64,000 nt of DNA from Rhodococcus triatomae (GTDB lineage: Bacteria > Actinomycetota > Actinomycetes > Mycobacteriales > Mycobacteriaceae), in contig NZ_CP048814.1 of NCBI RefSeq assembly GCF_014217785.1, positions 868,001 to 932,000 of the forward strand, written 5' to 3'. Position numbers and translations under genes: made by a program. This document shows positions 1 through 8,890 of the stretch, piece after piece. Positions within the stretch are counted from its first letter, which is position 1. Every line of letters begins with the position of its first letter. The notes beneath the pieces were generated by a model. That model saw only the letters and a program-made list of their open reading frames with translations. It ran no database searches and had not been told where the DNA came from.

Positions 1-2
1 CG

Positions 3-971
3 AGCCTCGTCGACTCCCCGTCGGGCGCACCGATCCGCGTCGTCTCGGCCGGGCGCTTCCTGGCGACCGAGCACGACCACGGGCTCGGCGAGGTGGAGTT
101 CGCCCTCGCGCTGCACGAGACGATCCTCGGGGTCGGGGCGCCCCGCCCCGGCACCCGCCTCCGTCCACCGGTCGCCGCCACCGCGTTCGGGGTGTTCGCC
201 CGGCACCCGCGACGGGCGGCCGCGCTGCTGGCCGGACGAGGTGCCCCGGAATCCGCCGGAGCGGAGCCCGAGGCCAGGGGTGTTCCCGCCGGAACAGGGG
301 CCGTCGGACCGCAGGTCGCCTGGTCACCGAAGCCGGACGTGTTCACCGTCGTCATGCCGGCCGACGTGGTGACTGCGCTGCGGGCTCGGCGTGATCGGGA
401 CGAGCCGGGCACCTCGCTGTTCGCGCATCTCACCGCGGCGACGTACCGGATGCTCGCGGGCACCCTCGACGTCCACCCCACGGTGACGATTCCGTTCGAC
501 TGCCGCCGCTACCTGCGCCACGAGGCGAATCTGTGGGGCAACTTCGTCGCGGGCCTGCAGTTCGAGGTCCCGCGGGACGTGTCCGCCCGCCGGTTGCACG
601 GCCTGATCGGCGGGGCGGCGGCGAGCGGCCGGCCGGTGGCCAACGTGCTGCTCGGTTCCGGGAAAGCCCGGCTCGCCCTCGCCCGCGGCGGTGTCCCGCC
701 CGCCCCCTGCACCGTGCCTACGCGCCCGCGAGCTCGGTTGCTGTTCTCGCACATGGGAGTGGTACCTCGCACGGACCGTGGCGACACCGGACTGGAGCCG
801 GCCGACTACCTGGCGCACAGCGACCCGGGCGGTCCCGAGGGTGTCACCGTCAGCTCGACGTCCGTGGCGGGATGCCTGCAGACGACGGTCTCGTTCCACG
901 GGAACGTCTTCTCGCGCGAGGTGATGGAGGCGGCCTTCGGCCGGTTCTACGCGAACCCGCTGGGAGAGTGA
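3..971 (+). CDS. acyltransferase-like protein, 3' part only
   Basis: The reading frame is open from the first complete codon of the window, so the true start lies upstream; an internal GTG at 93 is not needed. The visible 322 residues contain a DHGLGE stretch near the left edge that resembles an HHxxxDG-type motif, and a later stretch around 500-560 (FDCRRYL ... GNFVAGLQFEV) resembling the region of CoA-dependent acyltransferases and NRPS condensation-like proteins where the sheet swaps between the two halves. I read it as a member of that superfamily (PapA-like or alcohol-acyltransferase-like). Substrate unknown. It lies just upstream of an iron-box promoter and a glycosyltransferase operon, so acylation of a glycan or lipid is possible but unproven. 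No membrane segment is obvious. Confidence 0.5.
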   Translation, partial: SLVDSPSGAPIRVVSAGRFLATEHDHGLGEVEFALALHETILGVGAPRPGTRLRPPVAATAFGVFARHPRRAAALLAGRGAPESAGAEPEARGVPAGTGAVGPQVAWSPKPDVFTVVMPADVVTALRARRDRDEPGTSLFAHLTAATYRMLAGTLDVHPTVTIPFDCRRYLRHEANLWGNFVAGLQFEVPRDVSARRLHGLIGGAAASGRPVANVLLGSGKARLALARGGVPPAPCTVPTRPRARLLFSHMGVVPRTDRGDTGLEPADYLAHSDPGGPEGVTVSSTSVAGCLQTTVSFHGNVFSREVMEAAFGRFYANPLGE

Positions 972-1004
972 CCGACCTGACTGGGGAAGACAGGCCCACG
1001 TCGG

Positions 1005-1039
1005 TTAGCATAGGCGAGCCTTAGTATAGGCAAGCCTTT
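1005..1039. promoter_or_regulatory. two overlapping IdeR/DtxR-type iron boxes
   Basis: Box 1 is 1005-1023 (TTAGCATAGGCGAGCCTTA, 14 of 19 matches to the IdeR consensus TTAGGTTAGGCTAACCTAA). Box 2 is 1021-1039 (TTAGTATAGGCAAGCCTTT, 13 of 19), and they share three bases. The core TAGGCAAGCCT of box 2 recurs exactly at 8776-8786. They lie 55 bp before the proposed glycosyltransferase start, so that operon should be repressed by iron-loaded IdeR. Confidence 0.75.
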
Positions 1040-1093
1040 CCTACCCCTGGGTTGAGGCCATGCCGCTCCCACCTCGGAACGCCGGAGTTCGTC

Positions 1094-3112
1094 TTGACCT
1101 CGAAGCGCACCATCGATCAGTTCGGCACCGGCGAGAGCGGGCACGCCCTCGCCGTGATCGTCTGTTGTTACACCGTGGACCGTCTGCCCACGCTCACCCG
1201 TGGCCTCGACGCCGTTCGCGCCCAGCAGGGAGAACACGACGAACTGATCGTCGTCGTCGACCACAACGAGCAACTGCTCGAGCAGCTTCGTTCGGCACTG
1301 CCGGACGATGTCGCCGTCGTCCCCAACTCGCACACGCGCGGCCTGTCCGGTGCACGCAACAGCGGTGCGGACCGGGCGAGCGCCGGCATCCTCGTGTTCC
1401 TCGACGACGACGCGGTGATCCGGCCCGGGTCCCTCGAGGCGGTCCGCGCCGCATTCGGCGTGCCGACCACGGTCGCTGTCGGAGGCGCCGTCCACGCGCA
1501 CTGGGAGTCGGGCCGGTCCCCGTCCTGGTTCCCGGACGAGTTCGGCTGGGTCGTCGGCTGCGACTACCGCGGCATGGCCGCGGACGGAGCGGTCATCCGC
1601 AATCCCATCGGCGCGGCCATGGCCGTCCGGCGGGACGCGCTCACCGCGATCGGCGGCTTCTCCGACCGACTCGGCCGGGTAGGCACCCTGCCTGCAGGGT
1701 GCGAGGAAACACTGATGGGCATCGCGCTGACGTCGCGGTACCCGGACTCGGCGATCGTCCGCATCACCGGATTCGCCGTGGATCACGAGGTTCCGGCCGG
1801 CCGCGGCACCCTGCGTTATTTCCTGTCCCGCTGCCGCCACGAGGGCCGGTCGAAAGCCGTTCTGGCATCGATGGTCGGTCCCGGCGCCGGGTTGTCCGCC
1901 GAACGCAGCTACGTGCTGCGCACCCTGTCCACCGGCATCCTGCGCTACCTCCGCCAATTCGCCACCACCCGGCCCGACGGCCGGATCGCTCCCGTCACCC
2001 GCATCGTCGCGATGATGCTCGGGCTCCTGGTCACTGCCGCGGGGACCGCCGCCGGAGCGGTGGCGGCACGGAAGTCGAACGCCGCGGCCTTCGAACCCGC
2101 CGCCGATCCGCTCCGTCCCGAAGAGCTCGTCTCCGTCGTCGTCCCGACGGTGGGACGCGCCTCGCTCGCGGACACGGTCCGCGCGGTGCTCGAGCAGAAG
2201 CACCGGGAGATCGAACTCCTCGTCGTCGACAACCGGCCGTCGAGCGGAGCCGTCGCGGAGTTGATGTCCCAGTTCACCGACCCGCGGATACGCGTGCTCG
2301 CGCAGCCGGTCCCCGGGGTGTCCGCGGCCCGCAATCTCGGCGCCGATCGAGCGTCGGGCCGGATCGTCGCGTTCACCGACGACGACGCGGTCCCGGATCC
2401 GCTGTGGATCACGACCGTCCTCGACACCCTCCGGCTGGACGGGAAGGGACGCGTCGGAGCCGTCACGGGGCGGGTCCTCGGCACCGACTCCGCGACCCCC
2501 GAACAGGCCTGGTTCGAGGAGGCAGGCGTGTTCGACAAGGGTGAGCAGCCCACGGTGTGGGCGATGGAAGAGTTCGAGGCCGACAGTGCGCTGGGGACGT
2601 TCGGCGCGCACGGCCCGTTCTTCCCGTACACGGCCGGCGAGTGCGGCACCGGGAACAACATGGCGTTCCGCATCGAGGCGTTGCGGTCGGTGCACGGATT
2701 CGACGAGCGGCTCGGCACCGGCACACCGACCCACGGCGGTGAGGACCTGGACATCTACCGCTCGGCACTGCTGCACGGCTGGGCCATCGCCTACGCGCCC
2801 GGCGCGATCGTGCGGCACTATCACCGCGACAATCTCGCGGATCTGCGGGTGCAGAGCTACGGATACGGCACGGGGATGGCCGCGTCGCTCACCAAACTCC
2901 TGTTCTCCGGACAGGTTCCACCGTGGACGATCCTCGGACGGATCCCGCGCGGACTGCACATGCTGTTGTCGCCCCATTCGACCAAGAACGAGAACATTCC
3001 CGCCGAGTGGCCCACCCACCTGCGTCTGCTCGAGGTGTGGGGATACCTGATCGGCCCCGCCCTGTACCTGCGCAGTCACCTCACGGTCGACCGGACCGGA
3101 CTGCTCTCATGA
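1094..3112 (+). CDS. two-domain family-2 glycosyltransferase
   Basis: Predicted protein of 672 residues with two GT-A glycosyltransferase domains in tandem. The first begins at about residue 15 (LAVIVCCYT) with a DDD metal/nucleotide-binding motif near residue 104. The second begins near residue 350 (VSVVVPT) with another DDD motif near residue 428. A hydrophobic stretch around residues 315-330 separates them. I chose the TTG at 1094 because GGAG lies 6 bases before it; the frame is open to a TTG at 1052, which has no visible ribosome site and abuts the iron boxes. It is the first gene of a four-gene operon whose members overlap by 4 bases. It probably transfers two successive sugars, or polymerises a glycan, at the inner membrane face. 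Sugar and acceptor are unknown. Confidence 0.8.
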   Translation: MTSKRTIDQFGTGESGHALAVIVCCYTVDRLPTLTRGLDAVRAQQGEHDELIVVVDHNEQLLEQLRSALPDDVAVVPNSHTRGLSGARNSGADRASAGILVFLDDDAVIRPGSLEAVRAAFGVPTTVAVGGAVHAHWESGRSPSWFPDEFGWVVGCDYRGMAADGAVIRNPIGAAMAVRRDALTAIGGFSDRLGRVGTLPAGCEETLMGIALTSRYPDSAIVRITGFAVDHEVPAGRGTLRYFLSRCRHEGRSKAVLASMVGPGAGLSAERSYVLRTLSTGILRYLRQFATTRPDGRIAPVTRIVAMMLGLLVTAAGTAAGAVAARKSNAAAFEPAADPLRPEELVSVVVPTVGRASLADTVRAVLEQKHREIELLVVDNRPSSGAVAELMSQFTDPRIRVLAQPVPGVSAARNLGADRASGRIVAFTDDDAVPDPLWITTVLDTLRLDGKGRVGAVTGRVLGTDSATPEQAWFEEAGVFDKGEQPTVWAMEEFEADSALGTFGAHGPFFPYTAGECGTGNNMAFRIEALRSVHGFDERLGTGTPTHGGEDLDIYRSALLHGWAIAYAPGAIVRHYHRDNLADLRVQSYGYGTGMAASLTKLLFSGQVPPWTILGRIPRGLHMLLSPHSTKNENIPAEWPTHLRLLEVWGYLIGPALYLRSHLTVDRTGLLS

Positions 3113-5388
3113 GTGTCGGCACCGATCCCGAGACGGTGCCGATCCCGGTGCCGGACCGGGAATCTCGACCTGCCGACCGGACACCGCGTTTCGGGTGGCC
3201 GCTCCGGCCGACCCTGGCCGCCGCGGCCGCGGTGGCGCTCGCGGTGCTGCTCCTGGACCTGTTGGTCGCGGCGGACGCGCACACCGGGATCCCCGAGCCG
3301 ATCCGGGTCGCCGTCGTCCTCGCGGGAGCGCTGCTCCTGCCCGGGGCGCCGATCGTCGCCGCACTGCGCATCCCCGGTCGCGCCGTCGGTGCCGGCCTCG
3401 TGATCGCCCTGTCGCTCGCCGCGACGATCCTCGCGGCACAGTTCACGATCGTGCCGGAGTGGTGGCATCCGCTGCGCACACAGGCGATCCTCGCGGTTTC
3501 CTCGCTCGTGTTGTGTGTGCTGTTGTGGCGCAGGCACTCTCCGGCCGATGTCACCTCCGCCGCGTTCGACGTGCGGGCCCTGGTCCCGTCCCGCGCACGC
3601 GCGGTGTCGCTGGCAACCCTCACGGCGGCGCTCGCGCTGTTCGTGGTCGCGGCACGCTCCCTCGACTTCACCGCGGCCCGGGAATTCGGCATCGTCACCG
3701 AGATCGGTGCCGCCTACGTCGCCGGCCTCGCCCTCGTGAGCGTCACGATCGTCGTCGCACTGAGCAGCCGGGTCGTGGACCGGGTCGTGATGACCGCGTC
3801 GGTCCTCGTCCTGGTGACCTTCACGACGCTGCTGGTGTCCGCGTCCTCGGGCGAGACCTCGGTCCCCACCGCGTTCGTGCACCGTGGCTTCATCTCCGCG
3901 CTGGTCGAGTCCGGGATGCTCCCGCCCGCCATCGACGCACGTTTCAGCTGGGCCGGGTTCTTCTCCGGCTCCGCCCATCTCGTCTCCGCCGCGGGGCTTC
4001 CGGACGCCCACGCGTTCATGACGTACGCGCCGCTGTTCTTCAACGCGTTGATGATCTTCCCGCTCTACGCGATCGCCCTCGTCATCACCGGCCGAGTACG
4101 TCTGGCGTGGTTGTCCGTCGTGCTCTACCAGCTGTTCAACTGGTACCAGCAGGACTACTTCGCACCACAGGCCGTCGCCCTGTTCTTCTATTCGACGATC
4201 GTCGCCACCCTGCTGTGGCAGCTGCGCTCCGCACCCCTTCCCTCCGTCGGCACCGGGCTGAAGGCGACGATCCTGCGTTCGCCCCGCCGCACCCCCGGGC
4301 TGGTCCCCGGATTCGGGAAGGGCCGGACCCTGGCCGTCGGTGCCGTCCTTCTCGTGATCGTCTTCGCGAACACCGTGACACACCAGATCACCCCGATGCT
4401 CGTCGTCATCGCACTCGCCGTCTTCTCCTACTTCGGCGCGACCCGGTACCGCACGATGTGGCTCGCCGCCGGACTCGTCTTCGCCGCCTGGTTCAGCTAC
4501 GGCGCCACCGACTACTGGATGGGTCATCTCCAGTCGATCTTCGACGAGATCGGGCAGATCGGGAACTCGGTCGGGCGAGGCGTGAGCGACCGCATCACGG
4601 GCGATCCCACGTACCAGCAGATGCAGTACCTACGGATGGGCGCCTCGGGTGTGTTCGCCCTCGTGGCGTTCGCGGGCTGGCTGCTGTCGCGAGGTCGCCG
4701 GACCTGGCTGGTTGCCGGGTTCGTGTGCGCGGCACCGTTTTCCCTCGTCGTGCTGCAGAGCTACGGCGGCGAGATGATCATCCGCTGCTTCGTCCTGGCT
4801 TCCCCCGTCCTGGCTCCGTTCGCGGCGATCGCTCTGGCCGCTGCGGCACATCGCGTTCGTCGCCTGGCCGGTTCGTCCTCGCAGCGTCGACGCCGGTCCG
4901 GGCCCTCCCGCTACGCGCGGACGGCGGCACTGTCCCTCGCCCTGCTGGCCGTCGCCATGCTGCTCACCGTCAATCGCGGGCTGAACACCGCATTCGAAGC
5001 CTCGACCGGCGAGCAGGTGAGCGTCTCGGACCAGTTCGTGGCCGAGGTGCCCCCCGGAAGCTCGATCATGTCGTGGTCCCACGCCCCGCACACCGTCGGC
5101 GTCCGCAGGCTCCTCGACCCGAGCCCACCGCGCATGTTCTTCATCGACAGCTACCCGTGCCTGGGCAACCTCACCAACTGCGCACTGGACCGGGAACCGT
5201 CGTACATCTACATCACCGCGCAAGGCATCGGGATGCTCCGCTATCAGTACGGCCAGTCCGAGCAGGGACTCACCGAGCACCTCGACGCGATCACGGCGAG
5301 CGGCCGGTACCTGCCGATGTACGAGGGGTCGACCGTACTGATCCTGCGCCGCTTCGACTCCCCTTCCCTCCGGATCGAGGAATCATGA
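3109..5388 (+). CDS. large polytopic membrane protein, possible glycan polymerase
   Basis: 759 residues starting at the ATG that overlaps the previous stop (ATGA), so translation is coupled. A charged proline-rich N-terminus of about 30 residues is followed by many hydrophobic segments spread to about residue 620 (for example residues 37-53, 65-85 and 90-110), then a soluble C-terminal part of about 130 residues (ending SLRIEES) that begins after the last membrane span. The layout resembles Wzy/O-antigen-polymerase or PMT-like membrane glycosyltransferases, but I see no diagnostic motif. Its position between a glycosyltransferase and a GH16 lipoprotein supports a role in polymerising or transferring a cell-surface glycan. 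The polymerase role is inference. Confidence 0.65.
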   Translation: MSVGTDPETVPIPVPDRESRPADRTPRFGWPLRPTLAAAAAVALAVLLLDLLVAADAHTGIPEPIRVAVVLAGALLLPGAPIVAALRIPGRAVGAGLVIALSLAATILAAQFTIVPEWWHPLRTQAILAVSSLVLCVLLWRRHSPADVTSAAFDVRALVPSRARAVSLATLTAALALFVVAARSLDFTAAREFGIVTEIGAAYVAGLALVSVTIVVALSSRVVDRVVMTASVLVLVTFTTLLVSASSGETSVPTAFVHRGFISALVESGMLPPAIDARFSWAGFFSGSAHLVSAAGLPDAHAFMTYAPLFFNALMIFPLYAIALVITGRVRLAWLSVVLYQLFNWYQQDYFAPQAVALFFYSTIVATLLWQLRSAPLPSVGTGLKATILRSPRRTPGLVPGFGKGRTLAVGAVLLVIVFANTVTHQITPMLVVIALAVFSYFGATRYRTMWLAAGLVFAAWFSYGATDYWMGHLQSIFDEIGQIGNSVGRGVSDRITGDPTYQQMQYLRMGASGVFALVAFAGWLLSRGRRTWLVAGFVCAAPFSLVVLQSYGGEMIIRCFVLASPVLAPFAAIALAAAAHRVRRLAGSSSQRRRRSGPSRYARTAALSLALLAVAMLLTVNRGLNTAFEASTGEQVSVSDQFVAEVPPGSSIMSWSHAPHTVGVRRLLDPSPPRMFFIDSYPCLGNLTNCALDREPSYIYITAQGIGMLRYQYGQSEQGLTEHLDAITASGRYLPMYEGSTVLILRRFDSPSLRIEES

Positions 5389-5582
5389 CACTCGCCGTAT
5401 TCTTCCTGTTGCTCGCCGGCGCCCTCGTGGTGGCAGGTGTCGCGCTGCGCGAGCGCGAGGTCCCCGCGGAAGGGGTGATCGGCCGGGGACGTCGTGCCCA
5501 TCTGGTCGCCGGGGCCCTCGCCGTCTCGGTGACGATCGGCGCGGTCCTCACCCTCGATCGTCTGATCACCCTCGCCGGATGA
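5385..5582 (+). CDS. small two-span membrane protein
   Basis: 65 residues with two hydrophobic segments (about residues 2-21 and 41-62) separated by a short charged loop rich in Arg and Glu. It overlaps the genes before and after it by 4 bases each, which argues that it is real and co-translated with them. I recognise no family. It may be an accessory subunit of the polytopic protein encoded upstream. Function unknown. Confidence 0.65.
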   Translation: MTLAVFFLLLAGALVVAGVALREREVPAEGVIGRGRRAHLVAGALAVSVTIGAVLTLDRLITLAG

Positions 5583-6520
5583 CGGCCACCGTCCCCCGGC
5601 GCGGCTCACGAGCCGCCGCCGCGATCGCAGCGGCCACCACCGGGGTCGTCGTGGCCTCGTCGTGCAGTTCCACCGTGACCGGCTACGACACGATGCCGCC
5701 GTACGCGAATCCTTGCGCGGCCGAGGAACCGCCGAGTGGGGTCGCGGTTCCGGCAGGCAACCTGCCCGGATGGCGCCAGATCTTCGTCGACGAGTTCGAC
5801 CGCTGTGAACTCGGGGGCACGTGGAGCACGTACAGCGGCAACCCCGGCGGCAACCCCCATTCCCTGTGGGACGGATCGATGGTCGAGACCGGCGACGGTA
5901 CGCTCGCGCTGCGCGCACGCCGGGACGAGGCCGGCGACTGGATCACGGGTGGGGTCTCGAACTATCCCGTCACCCAGCTCTACGGACGCTGGGAGATCCG
6001 GATGCGAGCGGATCACAGCGACGACATCTCGTATCACATGCTGCTGTGGCCCCAGAACGAACAGTGGCCGCCGGAGATCGATTTCGCGGAGAGTGTGAGC
6101 GGCGACCGATCCGAGATGGACGCCTTCCTGCACTGGGTCGGTGCGGACGGCGAGAACGACAAGGCCAGTGCCGCCGTGAACGGCGACTTCTCGGACTGGC
6201 ACACCGTCGGGGTCGAGTGGCTACCGGGATTGGTGCGGTACCTGCTGGACGGTCGGGTGTGGGCGGAGGTCCGCAGCGCCCACATGGTTCCCACCGTCCC
6301 GATGTGGCTGGGAATGCAGGCGGAAGCCGGTGCCTGCGAACGACGACTCGACTGGGGCCTGACTCCGTGTGACGAGGACCCGCAGGACCGTCCGGACACC
6401 GCGACCGTCGAGATCGACTGGGTCACCGTCTATGCCCCGGACGAAGCCGAGATCGAGCGGATGACCCGGAACGGGGAATTCGACCGAACCGAGTCCGCCG
6501 TCCGGATCACCGACGACTGA
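5579..6520 (+). CDS. GH16-family glycoside hydrolase, predicted lipoprotein
   Basis: 313 residues. The N-terminus has Arg residues, a hydrophobic stretch, and a lipobox-like ASSC with Cys29, so it is probably exported and lipid-anchored. The GH16 signature ExDxxE is complete: E166-I-D168-F-A-E171, giving the nucleophile and acid/base glutamates. The flanks (QIFVDEFDR near the start, YGRWEIRM before the motif) fit the laminarinase/kappa-carrageenase fold. The family cuts or transglycosylates beta-1,3 and beta-1,4 glucans or galactans. It overlaps the small membrane protein gene by 4 bases and ends directly against the convergent flippase gene (TGA then TCA). Likely role: trimming or remodelling the exported glycan made by this operon. 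Confidence 0.85.
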   Translation: MTATVPRRGSRAAAAIAAATTGVVVASSCSSTVTGYDTMPPYANPCAAEEPPSGVAVPAGNLPGWRQIFVDEFDRCELGGTWSTYSGNPGGNPHSLWDGSMVETGDGTLALRARRDEAGDWITGGVSNYPVTQLYGRWEIRMRADHSDDISYHMLLWPQNEQWPPEIDFAESVSGDRSEMDAFLHWVGADGENDKASAAVNGDFSDWHTVGVEWLPGLVRYLLDGRVWAEVRSAHMVPTVPMWLGMQAEAGACERRLDWGLTPCDEDPQDRPDTATVEIDWVTVYAPDEAEIERMTRNGEFDRTESAVRITDD

Positions 6521-7816
6521 TCACTCCGCAGCGGACCGCATCCGGGAGACGGCACGCGCGAGCGGCACCGCGAGGATCACCGCCGAGGCGCCCTCCGCGG
6601 CGATGTAGGCCCACCCCATCGCCGCGATTCCCCGCTCCGAGATCAGCGCCGTGCTCAGCCCGAGGATGACCGCCGCATTGACGATCTGGACGGCGACGGC
6701 CAGCCGCATCCGGCGGGTCACCCGGGCGATGGCGTTGTACAGGGTGGGAACGACGACCAGCGGCAGGGCCACGGCGACCAGCCGCAACAGAGGCACCCCG
6801 GCCTCCCCATAGCGAGGGTCGAGGAATCCCAGTATCCAGGGCCCGACCACCGCGAAGAGCACCACACCTCCGGCACACACCGCACCGATCACGGCCGCGA
6901 ACCGCAGGGTCAGCGAGTAGGTTCGCGTCGGGTCGGCAGCGGCGGCCGCGACGAACGGCCCGGTGAGCATCGTCATCAGGACCAGTACCGCGCTGACGAG
7001 GGACCAGGCGATCGCGAAGTGCGCGTTGGCATCCGCACCGAGGATGGCGATGACCACGAGAGGAAGCACCAGCGGCGCGAGTGCGCTCACCACGTAGATC
7101 CCGTAGGCGCTGACGAGGAACTCGGCGATCTCGCGCCGCGGCGGGAGGGAGGGCTCGACGTCCCGGTAGGCCAGGGAGCCGACCCGGCGCCACATCAGCC
7201 GACCCAGCACGATCGCCCCGATCGCCGCCGGTACCGCCCAGGTCCAGACGATGGCCAGCCGCGAGGCGGTGAACGCGAACGCCAGGGCGAGAACGAGTTT
7301 CACGAGAGCGTGGGTGACGTTCTTTCCTGCCGCCCAGCCGGCCTCGCGCAGACCCACCGCCGTGTGGTCCCCGAGAGCGAACACCGAGAACACCGCGACG
7401 ACCAGGGGGAAGGTCACCATTTCCCAGGTGTGCGTGAACATCTCGCCGGTGGGGCCGACGACCAGGAACACGCATCCCAGGAGCGTGCCGACGCCGGCTC
7501 CGGTCGCCGTTCCCCGCAGGATCATCGATCGCGCGGTGCGGCCCGCCTCGGGCAGGAAACGCTCGAACACCGCGCCGAAGCTGAGGTTCCCGAACGCGGA
7601 GAGCATGGTGGCGGTGGTGATCACCGCCGCCGCCGCCCCCACTTCCGCGGCCGGGTAGACCTTCGCGACGGCAACCCAGTAGACGAGCCCCACTCCGCCC
7701 GTGACCAGGGCGGAGAGGGTGAGCGCGAGGCTGTTGCGCCCCAGACTGCGCCCTGGGGGAGCCGCGTCGTCCGGCCTGCCCACCGGCGTGGTGGCGAGCT
7801 CGGACGCGGTGCTCAC
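6521..7816 (-). CDS. polysaccharide flippase-like membrane protein (MATE/Wzx type)
   Basis: 431 residues, GTG start overlapping the stop of the upstream glycosyltransferase by 4 bases (GTGA). It has about twelve to fourteen hydrophobic segments and an N-terminal LSFGAVFERFLPEAG stretch nearly identical in position and sequence to LSFGPMYERFLPQSG of the flippase at 16986-18266, so the two are paralogues. The family (PST/MATE, Wzx, MurJ-like) flips polyprenyl-linked glycans across the membrane. Coupling to a polyprenol-phosphate-type glycosyltransferase fits that. Substrate unknown. It shares the iron-box promoter region near 8770 with the divergent hydroxylase gene. Confidence 0.8.
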   Translation of the reverse strand: MSTASELATTPVGRPDDAAPPGRSLGRNSLALTLSALVTGGVGLVYWVAVAKVYPAAEVGAAAAVITTATMLSAFGNLSFGAVFERFLPEAGRTARSMILRGTATGAGVGTLLGCVFLVVGPTGEMFTHTWEMVTFPLVVAVFSVFALGDHTAVGLREAGWAAGKNVTHALVKLVLALAFAFTASRLAIVWTWAVPAAIGAIVLGRLMWRRVGSLAYRDVEPSLPPRREIAEFLVSAYGIYVVSALAPLVLPLVVIAILGADANAHFAIAWSLVSAVLVLMTMLTGPFVAAAAADPTRTYSLTLRFAAVIGAVCAGGVVLFAVVGPWILGFLDPRYGEAGVPLLRLVAVALPLVVVPTLYNAIARVTRRMRLAVAVQIVNAAVILGLSTALISERGIAAMGWAYIAAEGASAVILAVPLARAVSRMRSAAE

Positions 7817-8658
7817 GCAGTCAGTTCGCTGACGTCCGCAGCAGCGGAAGCCTTGCGGATGTCCTGGGTGTCCCGCCAGTGACGCCACTCCGAGATGATG
7901 GTGCGCAGCACCCGCATCCCGTCGCTGTAGGCGTTGAGGTTGCTGCGTCCGTGCAGGCGTGGCCCCTCGAAGGAACCGACTTCCACGATCCGGAGGCCAC
8001 TGGTGGCCAACCGGACATTGATGACGGTCTCGATCTCGAACCCGTCGCCCCACTGCGCCCGGGTGTACTCCGTCGGAGCCAGCTCGATGAGCGGGACGTG
8101 CTTGCGCCAGAAGGCGTTGTAGCCGTAGCAGAGGTCGGAGAACTTCGTCCGGAAGACGACGTTGACCAGACCGTTGAGACCCTTGTTGCCGACATTGCGC
8201 AGCAGCGTGATGTCCGAGCTGCCACCGGGCGCGACGAACCTGCTGCCCTTGGCCAAGTCGGCGCCCGCGACGAGCGCCTCGACGAAGCGAGGGATCTCGG
8301 CGGGATCGGTCGAACCGTCGGCGTCGATCATCACGATGATGTCGCCCGTCGCCGCGGCGAATCCGCAGGCGAGTGCGTTCCCCTTGCCGCTTCGGGTCTG
8401 GGTGATGAAGGTGGCGTCCGGCCAGAGCTCGCGGGCGACCGTGACGGTGTCGTCGACCGAGTTTCCGTCGACGAAGACGATCTGGTCGATACCGCCCGGC
8501 ATCCGGGAGGCGACGAACGGCAGATTCTTTGCCTCGTTCATCGCGGGGATGATCACCGACACCGTGGGACGGGACGACGCCTCACCGGCATCGGGGGTCG
8601 GTGTGGGAACTCCGGGTTCACCGACGTCGGCGCCCGGGGAGTCGATCGGTGTTGTCAC
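7813..8658 (-). CDS. family-2 glycosyltransferase, polyprenol-phosphate sugar synthase-like
   Basis: 281 residues. A proline-rich N-tail of about 30 residues is followed by a single GT-A domain starting VSVIIPAMNEAKNL, with a DADGS motif near residue 115 and YGYNAFWR further on, as in the DPM1/GtrB group that charges dolichol or polyprenol phosphate with mannose or glucose. No C-terminal membrane spans are visible, so it would be peripheral. The ATG at 8658 is followed by a complete domain. It is coupled to the flippase gene downstream. The 232-bp region upstream carries an iron box and is shared with the divergent hydroxylase gene. Likely role: making or extending a lipid-linked sugar for export. 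Confidence 0.8.
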   Translation of the reverse strand: MTTPIDSPGADVGEPGVPTPTPDAGEASSRPTVSVIIPAMNEAKNLPFVASRMPGGIDQIVFVDGNSVDDTVTVARELWPDATFITQTRSGKGNALACGFAAATGDIIVMIDADGSTDPAEIPRFVEALVAGADLAKGSRFVAPGGSSDITLLRNVGNKGLNGLVNVVFRTKFSDLCYGYNAFWRKHVPLIELAPTEYTRAQWGDGFEIETVINVRLATSGLRIVEVGSFEGPRLHGRSNLNAYSDGMRVLRTIISEWRHWRDTQDIRKASAAADVSELTA

Positions 8659-8769
8659 GGCGGTGTCTCCATCGAGAGTTCAGGCGAGGCCACGACACCA
8701 CACCAGCGGGTGTGCATCTCGAAAGTGGGGGTATGGCCTGCAATTCGAGCGAACTGCATGGCATACAGT

Positions 8770-8788
8770 AAGAGGTAGGCAAGCCTAA
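8770..8788. promoter_or_regulatory. IdeR/DtxR-type iron box between divergent genes
   Basis: AAGAGGTAGGCAAGCCTAA matches the 19-bp consensus at 12 positions, nearly all in the inner and right half. Its core TAGGCAAGCCT is identical to the second box at 1021-1039. It lies 112 bp upstream of the minus-strand glycosyltransferase start and 102 bp upstream of the plus-strand hydroxylase start, so it could control both. Confidence 0.65.
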
Positions 8789-8890
8789 ACAAAGTCGTAG
8801 GTGCCGCCGAGTGACCACTGTCACATGGGCTCGACCTGCCGGAACCTTCCGGACCGGGCCTCCCGTCCACTCTCACCGGAGGATCACCGC

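Noticed and set aside
1052..1093. TTG at 1052 as start of the two-domain glycosyltransferase
   Set aside because: There is no ribosome site and it abuts the iron boxes; TTG 1094 has GGAG at good spacing and the domain begins soon after.
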